The notes below the pieces were generated by a model. It had not been told where the DNA came from. It saw nothing but the letters and a program-made list of their open reading frames with translations, and ran no database searches. A DNA stretch of 64,000 nt. Origin: Myrica gale. Lineage: Eukaryota > Streptophyta > Magnoliopsida > Fagales > Myricaceae. The translations under genes and the position numbers were made by a program. Every line of letters begins with the position of its first letter. Within the stretch, counting starts at the first letter, position 1. Shown piece after piece: positions 48,901 to 59,285 of this stretch. Location: contig OZ005608.1 in the NCBI GenBank assembly GCA_963930655.1, forward strand, positions 14,694,001 to 14,758,000, in the 5' to 3' direction.

Positions 48901-51900
48901 GCATCCTTCTCCAAACTCCATCACGGCAACAAATCTACCCGACTTGTTAGCACGTCGTTGAGCCAGGAAAGCCCTAGAGCCTTCATTGAATCTCAACACG
49001 ACATCCTGATCAGCATCAACTCCCAATAGCTGGCTGGCTAAAGAAACTAACCAGGCAGCCCCTAATCTCCCAAGCGAAATGGCACTATGAGACTTTCGAC
49101 TCCACTTCGACCATCTAACAACTCCCCTAACATCAACAGACACCTGAAAGGTTTTGGCTTCAACTCGAAAACACCTATCTAAACCCATCTAAGAACTAGA
49201 AGCAGCACAACCAGCAACAAGAACCATGACAACAACAAGAGAAAACACAAGAAAAAAGACGAAAGAGGAATCTAGAGAGAAGGGAGAGCTTCTCTCACTA
49301 GAAAAAAGAGCTTTTCTCACTAACTTACACCAAAATGTTCCCTGAAGCTGTAACTAAAATTTTTATGTGGTGATATCCTTTGTTATGATGCAAGGTGTTT
49401 GTAGCCAAAAACCATAGACAAAATACCAAAATGCTAAAGAAACGTGACAGTTTCCTATGGATATAGTAGAAGAAAAAGTAAGGCAGATAATAAGAACGGA
49501 TTAACCAGTACTGGTAGAAATCACTAGCAAGAAGGTGAAGCATGAAGAGAAACAAGCAAATGTGGGACTGACATGCTCTGATACTCTATTAAAACTTGAA
49601 ATGTCATAGAAAATAAAGATAAATGGCTAGAAAGAAACAACTTGAAAGGTTATGTATGTTGATATCAATGGTCTAGATCACAACACTAAAATCAAAAGGT
49701 TACATATTTCTCTATCACTAGATTAAGTACTACATTGCAGTGGCAAATCATTTTAGTGATTTAGACAACTTGAAAATGAAAAATTGACTATGCACTACAT
49801 GCCTAATTTGGAGTTCGAATCGATATGATTGATTGCTCCAGGTCCATGATTTACTCCTGGAAACGAATCCCTTGATTATCTCTTTTTTACTACGGCAACT
49901 TGTTCCTATCTTCCCATTGGTTGTATGTCCTAGTTTTTTAGTGGGTGCAAAAGGGATGCAGTCTAGTATTATTACTTGACTCTATGAGTTACTAATCATT
50001 ATATCTCATTCCATTCCACATTATAGAGAGACAGCCATGGCTCCTTGTTATTTCAAGTTTGAAACCGTGCTGATTATGAATTTACTAAACATTATACTGA
50101 TTACATTGGTTGCAGTGCTATGATCGATATCTGCAACAAAGTTTATGCAGAGCTGCTAAATTGCGTGGGCACTCATTCTGGGATAAGGGTCCTGACAATG
50201 CTGGTGACTACAATTCTAGGCCACATGAGACAGGGTTCTTTTGTGAACGAGGTGATTATGATAGCTACTATGGTCGCTTTTTCCTCCATTGGTATGCGCA
50301 GACGTTGATAGACCATGCAGATAATGTTTTGTCTCTTGCAAGCCTTGCGTTTGAAGAAACAAAAATAATTGTTAAGGTATGTATTGGGCATCTCAAGCAT
50401 CTATAGAAAATCTAGTATGTTAGGTTCTATTTACTTATCTGTATGACTAATTCAAGTCACTAGATTCTGTTTGTTTTCTTATGCAATTAGGAAAAAAAGA
50501 TCAATTACCATGTAGTGATCTCAACACCAATATCCATAATGTATAACTGCAGTTTTGGTACTGCCTGTCTTTTTATCCCAAGCTCCTCACAAATTACAAT
50601 CTTGTTCTGAACTGACTTCTGTTAAACGTTCACTTTTATCACCACCAAAATAGGTTACATGTCCTTGCTTTTCAAGCTTAATTACTAAACTGAACATGAG
50701 GAGTATTTTGATTTTATAATTGATTCAGGTGCATGAATTCCACTGTATCGTGACAATCATGAGGTCGGTCTTTTTTTTTTTTTATGATTTGGCTATGTTC
50801 TGATTCTCATTCATTTAATTATTCAAACTTCACACACACTTTATATCTGCACTGGCCCATTAGAAGGCCCTTTATCATTTGAGAATACTGAAAATTCCTT
50901 TTTTTGGATGTCCAAAAATGTTGTCTAATTTGACATCCTAAAATAATTGTGTAGCTGTAAATTTTTCAATATAGTCATATCACATTTATCACACGCAATG
51001 TGGTGTGCTTTTTCACTTTTAATGTAAATGTGCAGTAATATTTGGTGACATATGAGAAACAGAAACCATTATGCGAATTTTTTTAAGAACACTAATGGAA
51101 AAAGATTTCTCTGCCGCAGACAGATATAACCAGTCTCCACCTCTGTAATGACACGGACCTGTACCTGTTTTGTGTCAAAAGTTATTGAAACAACAGCCAA
51201 ACAGACATCATTAAGCAATTTTTTGTTTTACAGAATCATAATGTACTAAAAAATTCTATGCATTTAAATTTTGGAACGAATGGGATTCTTAGCTGGAAAT
51301 AAAAGTTCAAAGAATGCATATTTTGTTTTGCAAAAAAAGCATATGATCCCTGTTGGAGCTTCTCATTTTCCACCTGACGTATTTTTTGCTTAATTCTTTG
51401 AAGTCTTTTAATGATATCCATAGCTAATCAAAGCTCATTCTTGCCAACTTCTAAGTTCGGCCCGTCTGCTTTTGCCAAATAGAGACTGAAAGAGTGGAAA
51501 TGGCTGAGTGGTTCTTTGGTGTAAAAGTTTGTTGTGGAGGTAGATAGAATTCTAGAGAGACATATGGGGATCTGAGCCACAGATAGTTACTATGCTTGAA
51601 CCCAAAGAGAGGTGGAAAGTAGCGGGACTAGACTAGAACAACTGAACACCTGCTGTTGGCTTGTTAGTTTGGTTCTTCAGCTTGAGCTGCTTATTGAGGT
51701 CAGCAATAACAGAAGTTTTGCAATACTTCTATTTGTTCTTCCCCGGTCTTTATTATTTGTTGCCATGATCTTGGGATTGCTTTTTCCTTTTTCTTTTTCA
51801 ATTTTTTTTACGTTCTTAATTTTTTCTGTCAAGTCTTTCGATGCTCATAATGAAACTATGGGAAAGTTAACTGTGTTTTTGTGAGTTGGCAGTAGTTTGA

Positions 51901-54237
51901 AATGGTTTGAATTCAGACATCTTTGTTAATTATATTTTCGTTTTGGCTGAGTTAACAAAAGGGCTTTTTATCTTGGGAAGGGAGCAAGAGAAAATCTCTC
52001 TGAATGAGCATAGTAAGCAATTAGATGTGGTTTGTGTGGAAATAAATTAGTGTCAGAGCTTCTGTTTGAGCGCCTGATAGAGAAAAGTTTTGAAGTCTAG
52101 AAAAGAAAAAGGGAAATTTTTTAGCAGTTAGTATTGGCTCACATATGTCAATGTCAAACAAAGGTGTGAAAACTAGGAGTTTTAAACTTTGATACCACAC
52201 GTACATAGAACTTAGTTAAATAAGCTGGGTTTGGATTCTTCTTGGTCTGCATTTAGGGTCTTTTCGGCAAAATCCAGCCAAACTCTTGTTTTGGAACCTG
52301 GTCCCTTTATATCTCGGCACTTCTTCAAAATCTCCGTTATTTATTTATTCTTTTACCTTTTTATCCCTAGTAGCAAGGATGAAGGTCTAGGACAGCCACA
52401 TCAGCTGCCAAAACCAGCTCGATGTGACATGAGGTGATATCCATTAATTATTATGGTCACATTTAGTCTTGGAACAAAACATTAGTAGTGGCTTGGTGGT
52501 ATCATCTTTATACTAATATCTTGTAGTAGAGTTGTGTCCCATTAAACAGCAAATGAAAGATGCTGATATGCAGGTTCCTGCAATTCATTGGTGGTACAAG
52601 ACTGCAAGCCACGCAGCTGAGCTAACATCAGGGTTCTATAACCCTACGAACCAAGATGGATACTCCTCGGTTTTTGAGGTTTTGCGTAAACACATGGTGA
52701 TATTGAAGTTTATTTGCTTGAGGTTGCACGTTTCTGGTCATGAAAATGATGAAGCATTCGCCGACCCAGAAGGTTTGAGTTGGCAGGTGATGGTCAATTA
52801 AATGTTGTCCAACTTCTAATTTTCTCGCTATGGGCTCTATATAGGTTCTTCTTTTGAGAGGAAATCTAGCAGCCTTTGACATTCAACCTTGTATTGGATA
52901 GATGTTGACATGCAGGTTCAATCAAAATATATTATCCTGCTTACATAACGTGGATGGATTAATCTCTTAGTATAGGTGGTAGATGTTAATTATTCTTGTA
53001 TACTTCCAGGTTTTAAACTCAGCCTTGGAACGAGGATTGCCTGTAGCTGGTGAAAATGCACTTCCGTGTTATGATAGAGAAGGATACATGAGCATTGTCG
53101 AGCTAGCCAAGCCAAGAAATGATCCTGATCGCCGTCACTTCTCATTCTTTGTATATAAACAGCTGACCCCTTTCGGAAAAATTTTATTCTCAGATTTGGA
53201 TTACTTTATTAAATCCATGCATGGTAAGGATTCTTATGGCACAATCTTATTCGTTCACAAATATTTTATCGGGCTTGGACATACTATGACACCAGTTGTT
53301 CCACTATATTTTCCTTCCCATCATTTTCCGTCTTACCTTTGGAATTGTGATTGATTTTAGTGCTTCCTTTCTCGGAAGCTCCCAAAGGTGCAATTGAATA
53401 TTCTGGTCCGATATCTCAGATGTTCTCATTGAACTCATGAATCACCTGCAATTGAATCTAAGATGTAATGTAGTGATTCAATATCATGTGTTTGTTGGAC
53501 AATATTGAAGATTTCCAAATTACTGCTTTAGGGTCGAAGAAAAAGATCTAAGATGTAATGTAGTGATTAAATATCATGTGTTTCGTAATGCTTTTTTTTT
53601 AACCTATGAGACCAAATTACAACTTGAGGCAGTGACATCAAAGCATATTGGATGTGATATAGTATAAATTGATATATAACTATGCTCAAAATGTATGAGC
53701 TGTACAGTTTACAAAAATACTACAGTTGAAATATGGTTCTTTTTTTCTTCTCTGAGCAATAGTTGAAATATGGCTAATCGGGATGTAGTCCGACCAAGTG
53801 CTATTGCTTTTAGGAGGACTATAATGAGGAGGCCGGCAGACCCAAAGATCAATTACATTAATTGATTCCTTTTTTTTTTGTATGGATTAGAGAATACCAG
53901 AAGGCCTTCTGGCTAGTGTTCTCATTGCACCTCTCATTTTAGGTTGTTTTTTGTATCAAGGAAACCCTGTATGTAACCACTTATCTTTTATATTATATTA
54001 TCATATGGGTGAAACTTGTGTACTTGGAATTGATCACACATTCCAAGTATAAGGTAAGTGAAGGGATTCAGGTATTAGGCACCTTATTTGCTGCCCAATA
54101 CTTTAATGCTAAAGCTGCTTTGGTCGTGTTAATTCTCATGAATATAGTAATCATTGTTTATTGTTTTCTTTTCCCTATCAAATATGGGTTGTGCATTATC
54201 CTTTGCAGGTGAGATAGCAGTTGATCTAGTGCCCTGA
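33934..54237 (+). CDS. BAM8: BZR1-domain beta-amylase (BAM7/BAM8 type), 10 exons, N-terminal frameshift
   Basis: Exons are 33934-34373 (in frame from ATG 34125), 34768-34992, 42077-42157, 42365-42568, 44181-44375, 44593-44757, 50116-50376, 52574-52786, 53010-53223 and 54209-54237. All junctions are GT-AG, and the gene gives 611 aa from ATG 34125. Residues 8-75 form the BZR1-type DNA-binding domain ([22 protein letters not shown] is split by motif here: [34 protein letters not shown]). Residues 175-600 form the glycosyl hydrolase family 14 domain. The catalytic acid sits in [10 protein letters not shown] (E352) and the base in [10 protein letters not shown] (E546). Family members act in the nucleus as transcription factors with weak or no amylase activity. 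The first 64 codons from ATG 33934 are in another frame, and one missing C in the run at 34088-34092 would explain it. BAM7 and BAM8 cannot be separated firmly. Introns 2 and 6 are filled with transposons. Exon 9 looks about two residues shorter than relatives. Confidence 0.88.
35976..36525. mobile_element. hAT-type MITE in beta-amylase intron 2
   Basis: The ends TAGGGGTGGGTAAC and GCCCAACCCTA are inverted complements, a common plant hAT MITE terminus. The flanks TTCAGAAG (35968-35975) and TTCAAAAG (36526-36533) form an 8-bp duplication with one mismatch, as expected for hAT. The interior holds GGTACCGG and CCGGAATTCCGG palindromes and a purine-rich gagagaga block (about 36120-36310). The minus-strand frame of 141 residues across that block is low-complexity (Ser/Leu) and not a gene. 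Confidence 0.85.
38085..41638 (+). mobile_element. Complete solo LTR, family S (3.55 kb), in beta-amylase intron 2
   Basis: It starts TGTCACGCCCCGAACG and ends TTCGGGGTCTCACA, as in the copy at 7195. The flanks GAGCT (38080-38084) and GAACT (41639-41643) differ by one base, so the insertion is older than, or has decayed more than, the TAAAT-flanked copy. There is no internal coding region. At about 39500-39715 it contains repeated CGCTCGAGCG-type palindromes absent from the 7195 copy. It lies in the same orientation as the host gene, so its promoter or polyadenylation signals could affect the transcript. Confidence 0.88.
39500..39715. repeat. Cluster of CGCTCGAGCG-type palindromes in the solo LTR
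   Basis: Four imperfect units of about 50 bp each contain CGCTCGAGCG or CCGCTCGAGC followed by 'cctgtcgagcg' or 'cggtcgagcg'. Each unit ends in a variable linker. Confidence 0.8.
43979..44198 (+). repeat. 110-bp tandem duplication across the intron 4/exon 5 junction of the beta-amylase gene
   Basis: Two head-to-tail copies with period 110 bp begin with gggtttataattggtgg at 43981 and 44091. They differ at one internal base (ggta versus gata) apart from the ends. Each copy includes a polypyrimidine tract, the acceptor 'aattctgaag' and the first ~18 nt of exon 5 (VVMAFH). Only the downstream copy leads into open sequence; the upstream copy runs into TAA after VVMAFHKGL. Confidence 0.93.
44956..46272 (-). 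pseudogene. LINE ORF1 protein (non-LTR retrotransposon), inverted fragment
   Basis: This is an open frame of 438 residues from the likely true start [14 protein letters not shown] (residue 12 of the longer frame from 46305). That start aligns with [14 protein letters not shown] of the ORF1 at 49188. Shared features follow: [35 protein letters not shown] and [11 protein letters not shown], then a CVVCGYK motif and a Pro/Ser/Gly-rich tail. The frame ends in the duplicated 113-bp unit, so the natural C-terminus is replaced. ORF1 proteins of plant L1 elements bind element RNA. Confidence 0.8.
46337..46880 (+). pseudogene. LINE ORF2 C-terminus (zf-RVT region), truncated
   Basis: [57 protein letters not shown] and [16 protein letters not shown] match the zinc-binding region downstream of plant LINE reverse transcriptases and align with the same region of the LINE at 57670-58170. 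A stop at about 46676 interrupts it. Only the last ~180 residues of ORF2 remain. Confidence 0.85.
47306..49310 (-). mobile_element. ORF1-only LINE derivative, minus strand, in beta-amylase intron 6
   Basis: The 3' end is a T run (poly-A on the minus strand) at 47306-47314. It is preceded on the minus strand by 'aagattggcttacttatc', the same 3' terminus as the LINE at 46925-46940. Upstream comes about 150 bp of 3' UTR and then directly the end of ORF1 (stop at 47468). No endonuclease or reverse-transcriptase sequence lies between. The 5' UTR reaches about 49310. No target duplication was found with confidence. Loss of ORF2 falls at the ORF1/ORF2 boundary as judged from the LINE at 54608. Confidence 0.8.
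47468..49188 (-). pseudogene. LINE ORF1 protein, frameshifted once
   Basis: The first part (49188 down to about 48410) begins [15 protein letters not shown] and contains [21 protein letters not shown] and [11 protein letters not shown], then a leucine-rich segment ([16 protein letters not shown]) that may be a coiled coil. The frame then shifts, and the second part (48511-47468) continues in an Ala/Gly/Ser-rich region with an internal repeat (LAGFAGPIS twice). It ends [17 protein letters not shown], matching the ORF1 end at 54610-54660. One frameshift between 48406 and 48511 is enough to break it. Confidence 0.8.
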
Positions 54238-54536
54238 TATGAAGGCTGTTGATTGTGGAAACAAGAGCTGGCTTCAAGTGAAGGCCATTTCTGGTGACTG
54301 AGTGACATGAAGGCTGATGATTTTATTGAGGCCTAAAGCACCAGCAAGAGATTCCTAAGCTAATTAGTAGAAGTCTTGGTAAATTATTTTGTTTTAACTT
54401 CAGGTTCAGTACTTCAACTTGTAATTTAATCGGCGTAATGTATCTGTTCCCAAAGCTAGTGCAGAGGTAAATATATGTTTCAAAAATTAAAACCTAAGAT
54501 ATTTAAATGTTTGCTACTTTCGGGCTTGTGTATATA
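54238..54536 (+). other. 3' flank/3' UTR of the beta-amylase gene
   Basis: This stretch lies between the stop codon and the LINE target site. It is of ordinary composition with no frame. I did not find a canonical AATAAA. The LINE inserted at 54548 may have displaced native termination signals. Confidence 0.5.
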
Positions 54537-54547
54537 ATGACCGAGGG

Positions 54548-57500
54548 ATCTCCGGGGGAAAGTAGAGGGGTCTATGTAGTGGATCTCTGGGCAGATCCGG
54601 GGGAAAGTTGTGTCGGGAATTAAAGTTGTTGGAATGCTCGGTCAACTATGAGGGGAGTGCTTCTGGCATTAGGAGTAGGAAGGGGGGGGAGGACTTTTGT
54701 GCAGTCTTTATGAAACCCAAAATAATTAGTTGGAATGTGAGGGGTCTGAATGATAAGGGTAAATGTAAAAGTGTGGGCAATTTGTTAAGAGGGTGGAAAG
54801 CGGATTTGGTTTGTCTGCAAGAGACGAAAGTTGCGACGGTTTCTCATGCCTTAGTGAGGAGGTTGTGGGGAGGGCCTCATGTTCAGTGGAGTTGTTTGGA
54901 GGCTATGGGAGTTTTGGGAGGTATTTTGTGTTTATGGGATTCTCGTAGTTTGGAGTTGGTTCATTCATGTTGTGGGGCTTTCTCTATCTCGTTGTTTCTC
55001 AAGCGTGTGGATGATGGGGCGAAGTGGATCTTTTCTGGAGTTTATGGTCCCAATGATGATCGTAGCTGGAGTCTTTTGTGGGATGAGCTGGCCGGGATTT
55101 ATGGTTGGTGGAATCTCCCGTGGTGTATAGGGGGTGACTTTAATGTGACTCGTTTCCCTAGCGAGCGATCGGGGGATGAGGGTAATAGGAGCGCCATGGT
55201 GGAGTTTTCGGATTTCATTTCCAAATTGGGGCTTCTGGATCTTGTGTTGTCAGGTGGGAGGTTCACTTGGTCTAATGGTAAATCTTCTCAGATATGGTCT
55301 AGAATCGACCGGTTTCTTGTCAGTCCATGTTGAGCGTCGTTATACCCAGAATGCACTCAGAGACGGTTGCCTCGTTTGTTTTCGGATCATTTTCCGATTT
55401 TGTTGGACGGTGGTCAGTTTGGGTGTATTAAGAGGCCGTTTCGTTTTGAGAATATGTGGCTTAAAGTGGATGGATTTGTAGCTAAGGTTCAAGAGTGGTG
55501 GCAGGGCTATGCTTTCAGGGGGTCTCCTAGTTTTGTGCTTTCCTCTAAGTTGAAGGTGGATCTCAAAGTTTGGAATATGGAGGTCTTCGAGGATGTTAGC
55601 ATTCGGAAGACGACTTTATTTAATGAGCTAGAATCGCTTGATGGTTTGGATGAGGAGGGTGTCCTAGATGAAGGGGGAAGGTTCGGAAGTGGGAAGTCTC
55701 TAGGGAGCTCAAAGTTAATTGATTTGGAGGAGGTGAGCTGGAGGCAGAAGTCTAGGGCCCTTTGGCTAAAAGAAGGAGATCGGTGTACTAAGTTCTTCCA
55801 TAGTGTTGCTAACTCTAATAGGAGAGCGAATTCGATCTCTAGTTTGGTGGTGGATGGGGGAAGTGGTGGAGGACCCCGCGGTGATTTCTGCGACGATTGT
55901 CGATTATTACTCCTCTTTATATCTTGAGCCTTTTGGGTGGCGGCCCTTGTTGGACGAGCTTGACTTTGATTGTATCTCGAGGGTGGAGGCAGAGTGGCTC
56001 GAAAGACCCTTTGATGAGGAGGAGGTGACCGGGGTGGTGCATAGCCTTAATAGTGACAAGGCTTCTGATCCAGATGGCTTTTCCCTTGCTTTTTTCCATG
56101 CTTGTTGGGAGATTGTTAAGGGAGATGTGTTGTTGATGTTTGATGAGTTTGCTAGGGAAGAGAGATTTGTTCGAAGCTTGAACTCTTCCTTTATTGTTCT
56201 CATCCCCAAGAAGCTTGGCGCGGTTGACCTTAAAGACTTTCGCCCCATTAGTCTTGTGGGTGGTGTTTACAAGATTCTGGCCAAGGTGTTGGCAAATCGG
56301 TTGAAGTCTACGTTGGGCAAGATTATATCACCTTCTTAGAATGCATTTGTTCAGGGTAGACAAATTCTTGATTCTGTGCTCATTGCTAATGAGTGCATCG
56401 ACTCCAGGTTGAGGTCGGGAGTGTCTGGTATGCTTTGCAAATTGGATGTTCAGAAAGCTTATGATCATGTCAATTGGAAGTTTCTTCTGTACCTCCTTTG
56501 TAGATGTGGCTTTGGTGACAAATGGTGCAATTGGATTTTCTTCTGCATATCGACGGTGAAGTTCTCGGTTATTGTCAATGGGTGTCATGAGGGATTTTTC
56601 AGTAGCTCTCGTGGCCTGCGGTAGGGGGACCCTTTATCTCCCCTCTTGTTTGTGATAGTCATGGAAGCGTTTAGTCGCATGATGGGGAAGGTAGTGTCTG
56701 CTGGTGGTTTAGAGGGGTTTAAGGTTGGTCGTGGTCTCGGAGGGGATGTGAGTATTTCCCATTTACTTTTTGCTGACGACACCTTGGTATTGTGTGGGGC
56801 GGACATAGGCCAGTTTCGGAGACTGAGATGTCTTCTCTTGTGTTTTGAGGCAGTTTCTGGCCTCAGAATCAATTTGTCTAAGTCGGAGGTTATTCCCATT
56901 GGCAATGTTGATAATGTTCAGACGCTGGCATCTATCTTAGGTTGCAGAGTGGCATCGTTGCCTATTACTTACCTTGGGCTTCCTTTGGGTGCTTGCTCTA
57001 AGAGCGTTCGCATTTGTGATGGGATTCTTGAGCGGATGGAGCGGGGGTTGGCGGGGTGGAAGTGGTTGTATCTTTCCAAGGGTGGAAGGCTTACTCTTAT
57101 TAAGTCGACTCTTTCTTGCCTTCCCACTTACTTTCTATCTTTGTTTCCTATTCCGGCTGCAGTGGCAAAGAGGTTGGAAAAACTCTAGAGAGACTTTCTT
57201 TGGGGCAATGACGGGAATATGCACAAATTCCACCTTGTGAAGTGGGAGTTAGTTTGCTCTCCTTTTCAGAATGGGGGGTTGGGGCTTAGAAACATTACTG
57301 TGTTCAACAAGGCTATCTTAACCAAATGGCTTTGGTGCTTTGCGTTCGAGAGGGATAGACTTTGGAGGGTGGTTATTGTTGAGAAATATGGGTGCTCGTT
57401 GAGGGGGTGGAGAACTTCTTCGAGTCGGGGGCCTTATGGTGTTAGTCTATGGCGCTTTATTTCCAAAGGGTGGGATGACTTCAGTAAACACATCAGATTT

Positions 57501-58238
57501 ATGGTGGGAAATGGAGGAGGAGTTAGTTTTTGGCATGATTGCTGGTGCGGCGATAGACCTTTGTCTCTTGCATTCCCGGTTGTTTTTTCTTGTGTAGATG
57601 ATAAGCTGTCTTGGATGGGGTCTACAAATGGGGTTTTCTCGGTAACGTCTATGTATTATCTCCTTGTGGGTGGGAATGACTTGGCCTTTCCGTGGAAAGG
57701 GGTGTGGAGGTCGAAGTGCCCCATGAGAGTCTCCTTTGTTTGGGAGGCCATGCATGAGAGAATTCTCACTACTGATAATTTGCGTCGACGAGGAGTGTAC
57801 ATTGCTGATTGGTGCTATCTCTGTTGCAGTGACGGATAATCAGTTAACCACTTGCTCCTTCATTTTTGGACGAATGTTCTATCTATTTTGAATTTCCCAT
57901 GGGTTATGTCGGAAAAAGTGGTGGATGTGCTCTGGAGTTGGGAGAGGAAGTTTTCCAGCCCCTTTGCTAAGGCTATTTGGAGGATGATTTCGTCATGTGT
58001 TTGGTGGTGCCTATGGAGGGAGCGTAATAACCGCTTTTTTGAGGAGTTCTTTTCCTTTACCGATGTTACATGGCTTTTTATGTTTACTCTTTTTGGTTGG
58101 GCTGATGCGGTGTTAGGGTACCCGTTTGTTGATTTTCAGGATTTCCTTAGTTTTATAGCTTGTTTGGATGCATGATTTCGGTATAGTCCCTTGTACTGTT
58201 TTCACATATATATAAAATTTTCTTGCTTATAAAAAAAA
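54548..58238 (+). mobile_element. 5'-truncated LINE-1 with poly-A tail
   Basis: The flanks ATGACCGAGGG (54537-54547) and ATGACTGAGGG (58239-58249) form an 11-bp duplication with one mismatch. The body starts within the end of ORF1, contains the whole of ORF2 in broken form and ends in a short 3' UTR and A run (58231-58238). It is inserted 0.3 kb past the beta-amylase stop codon in the same orientation. Confidence 0.92.
54608..58175 (+). pseudogene. LINE ORF2 (endonuclease, reverse transcriptase, zf-RVT), inactivated
   Basis: The endonuclease starts at about 54713 (PKIISWNVRGLN, LVCLQETKV, IGGDFNVTRF, SRIDRFLVS, SDHFPILLDG). The reverse transcriptase covers about 56000-56950 with [51 protein letters not shown] and the catalytic FADD box. 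The zinc-binding region lies at 57670-58170. Breaks: TGA at 55331 (Trp or Arg expected); a frameshift at the G run 55856-55860; TAG at 56337, 56622 and 57186; and TAA at 57837. All three TAGs sit where Gln (CAG) is expected. After 55860 everything stays in one frame. It is non-functional. Confidence 0.92.
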
Positions 58239-58249
58239 ATGACTGAGGG

Positions 58250-59280
58250 TTGCGTCTTGAAGCCAAGAGAAGTGCAGGGGAAAAGATTCAGTCTTAAAGC
58301 TTTAGTCCTAACAGGTTTTAACAGTGCTATGAAAACTCTTGTTAGGACCTATTAGGACTGGAATTTTAAAATCGACACTTTTCCCAAAGTGCAGAGGGTG
58401 GCTCATGCCTTAATCTGTAATTGTTGTAGTTCTCTTCATTGGTGAACCCTAAGGAAAACATGCGTATTTTAATTGGTGCTGACGTGTGGGAGACGTGCCA
58501 TGTCACCTATTCTCCTTAAGTTTTTTAACGAACAAAGACCGACATTTTAATAAGAAAGATTATCGTAGGGATACAAAACGAATTTTATTACCATAGAGAC
58601 ATTTACAAAATAGAAATATTACAGGGATATGTGATGCATTTAAGCTTTAAATAAATAATATAAAAGTATATGACGGAAAAAAATAAATAATACGTAAATG
58701 ACGAAAATTAAATGACTGAAAAAGTAAATGACAAGGAATCAATAAAAAAGATTACAAGATTCTTGAATTAAATAATATCGTCTCATAATAATCTAAGAAT
58801 GAAGTTAAAAGAAAAACATACAATAAAAACACAAATGTAATAGAATTTCAGAAAATTAAAGAGTAATAAACGTAATTTCAATCTTAGGAATTGAAATATA
58901 AGACAATAAATTAATAAAACAAAAAAAAACTAATCGAAAAAATGAAAAATAAAACTTGAAGTTGGAACACATGGGGAAATAAAAGAAAAGACAGAAGAGA
59001 TAACAAAGGGAAGGAGAGAGACGGCTTACAACTAGAGAGAGAAAAAGAGAGGATGTGAAGTGCGACTAAAGAGAGAAATATGAGGGAGGAGGAGAGAAAG
59101 TGAGGCGCGGCTTGGTTAGAATAAAGAGAGAAAAGAGAGAAAATTAGGAAGAGAAAAAGAGGGGTGAATGAATGTCTACCAAAGAGGAACAAAAAGAGGA
59201 GGAAAAAAAAGGGCGATGAGATGCTAAGAGGAGAAAAAGTGGGAAAATAGAGAATATGATGTAGGGTTTACTAGGTTAAA
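58250..59280. other. Intergenic, purine-rich; no gene
   Basis: The sequence is AT-rich and then strongly purine-rich on the plus strand (about 58975-59250, 'gagagaaaaag' repeated). The minus-strand frame at 58911-59192 is low-complexity Ser/Leu/Phe and not credible. Confidence 0.6.
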
Positions 59281-59285
59281 AAGAA

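Noticed and set aside
50729..50765. Possible extra exon between beta-amylase exons 7 and 8 ('tgattcag' then a frame [12 protein letters not shown])
   Set aside because: Exons 7 and 8 join directly in phase 0 and give the family's continuous sequence, and no family member has an insert there.
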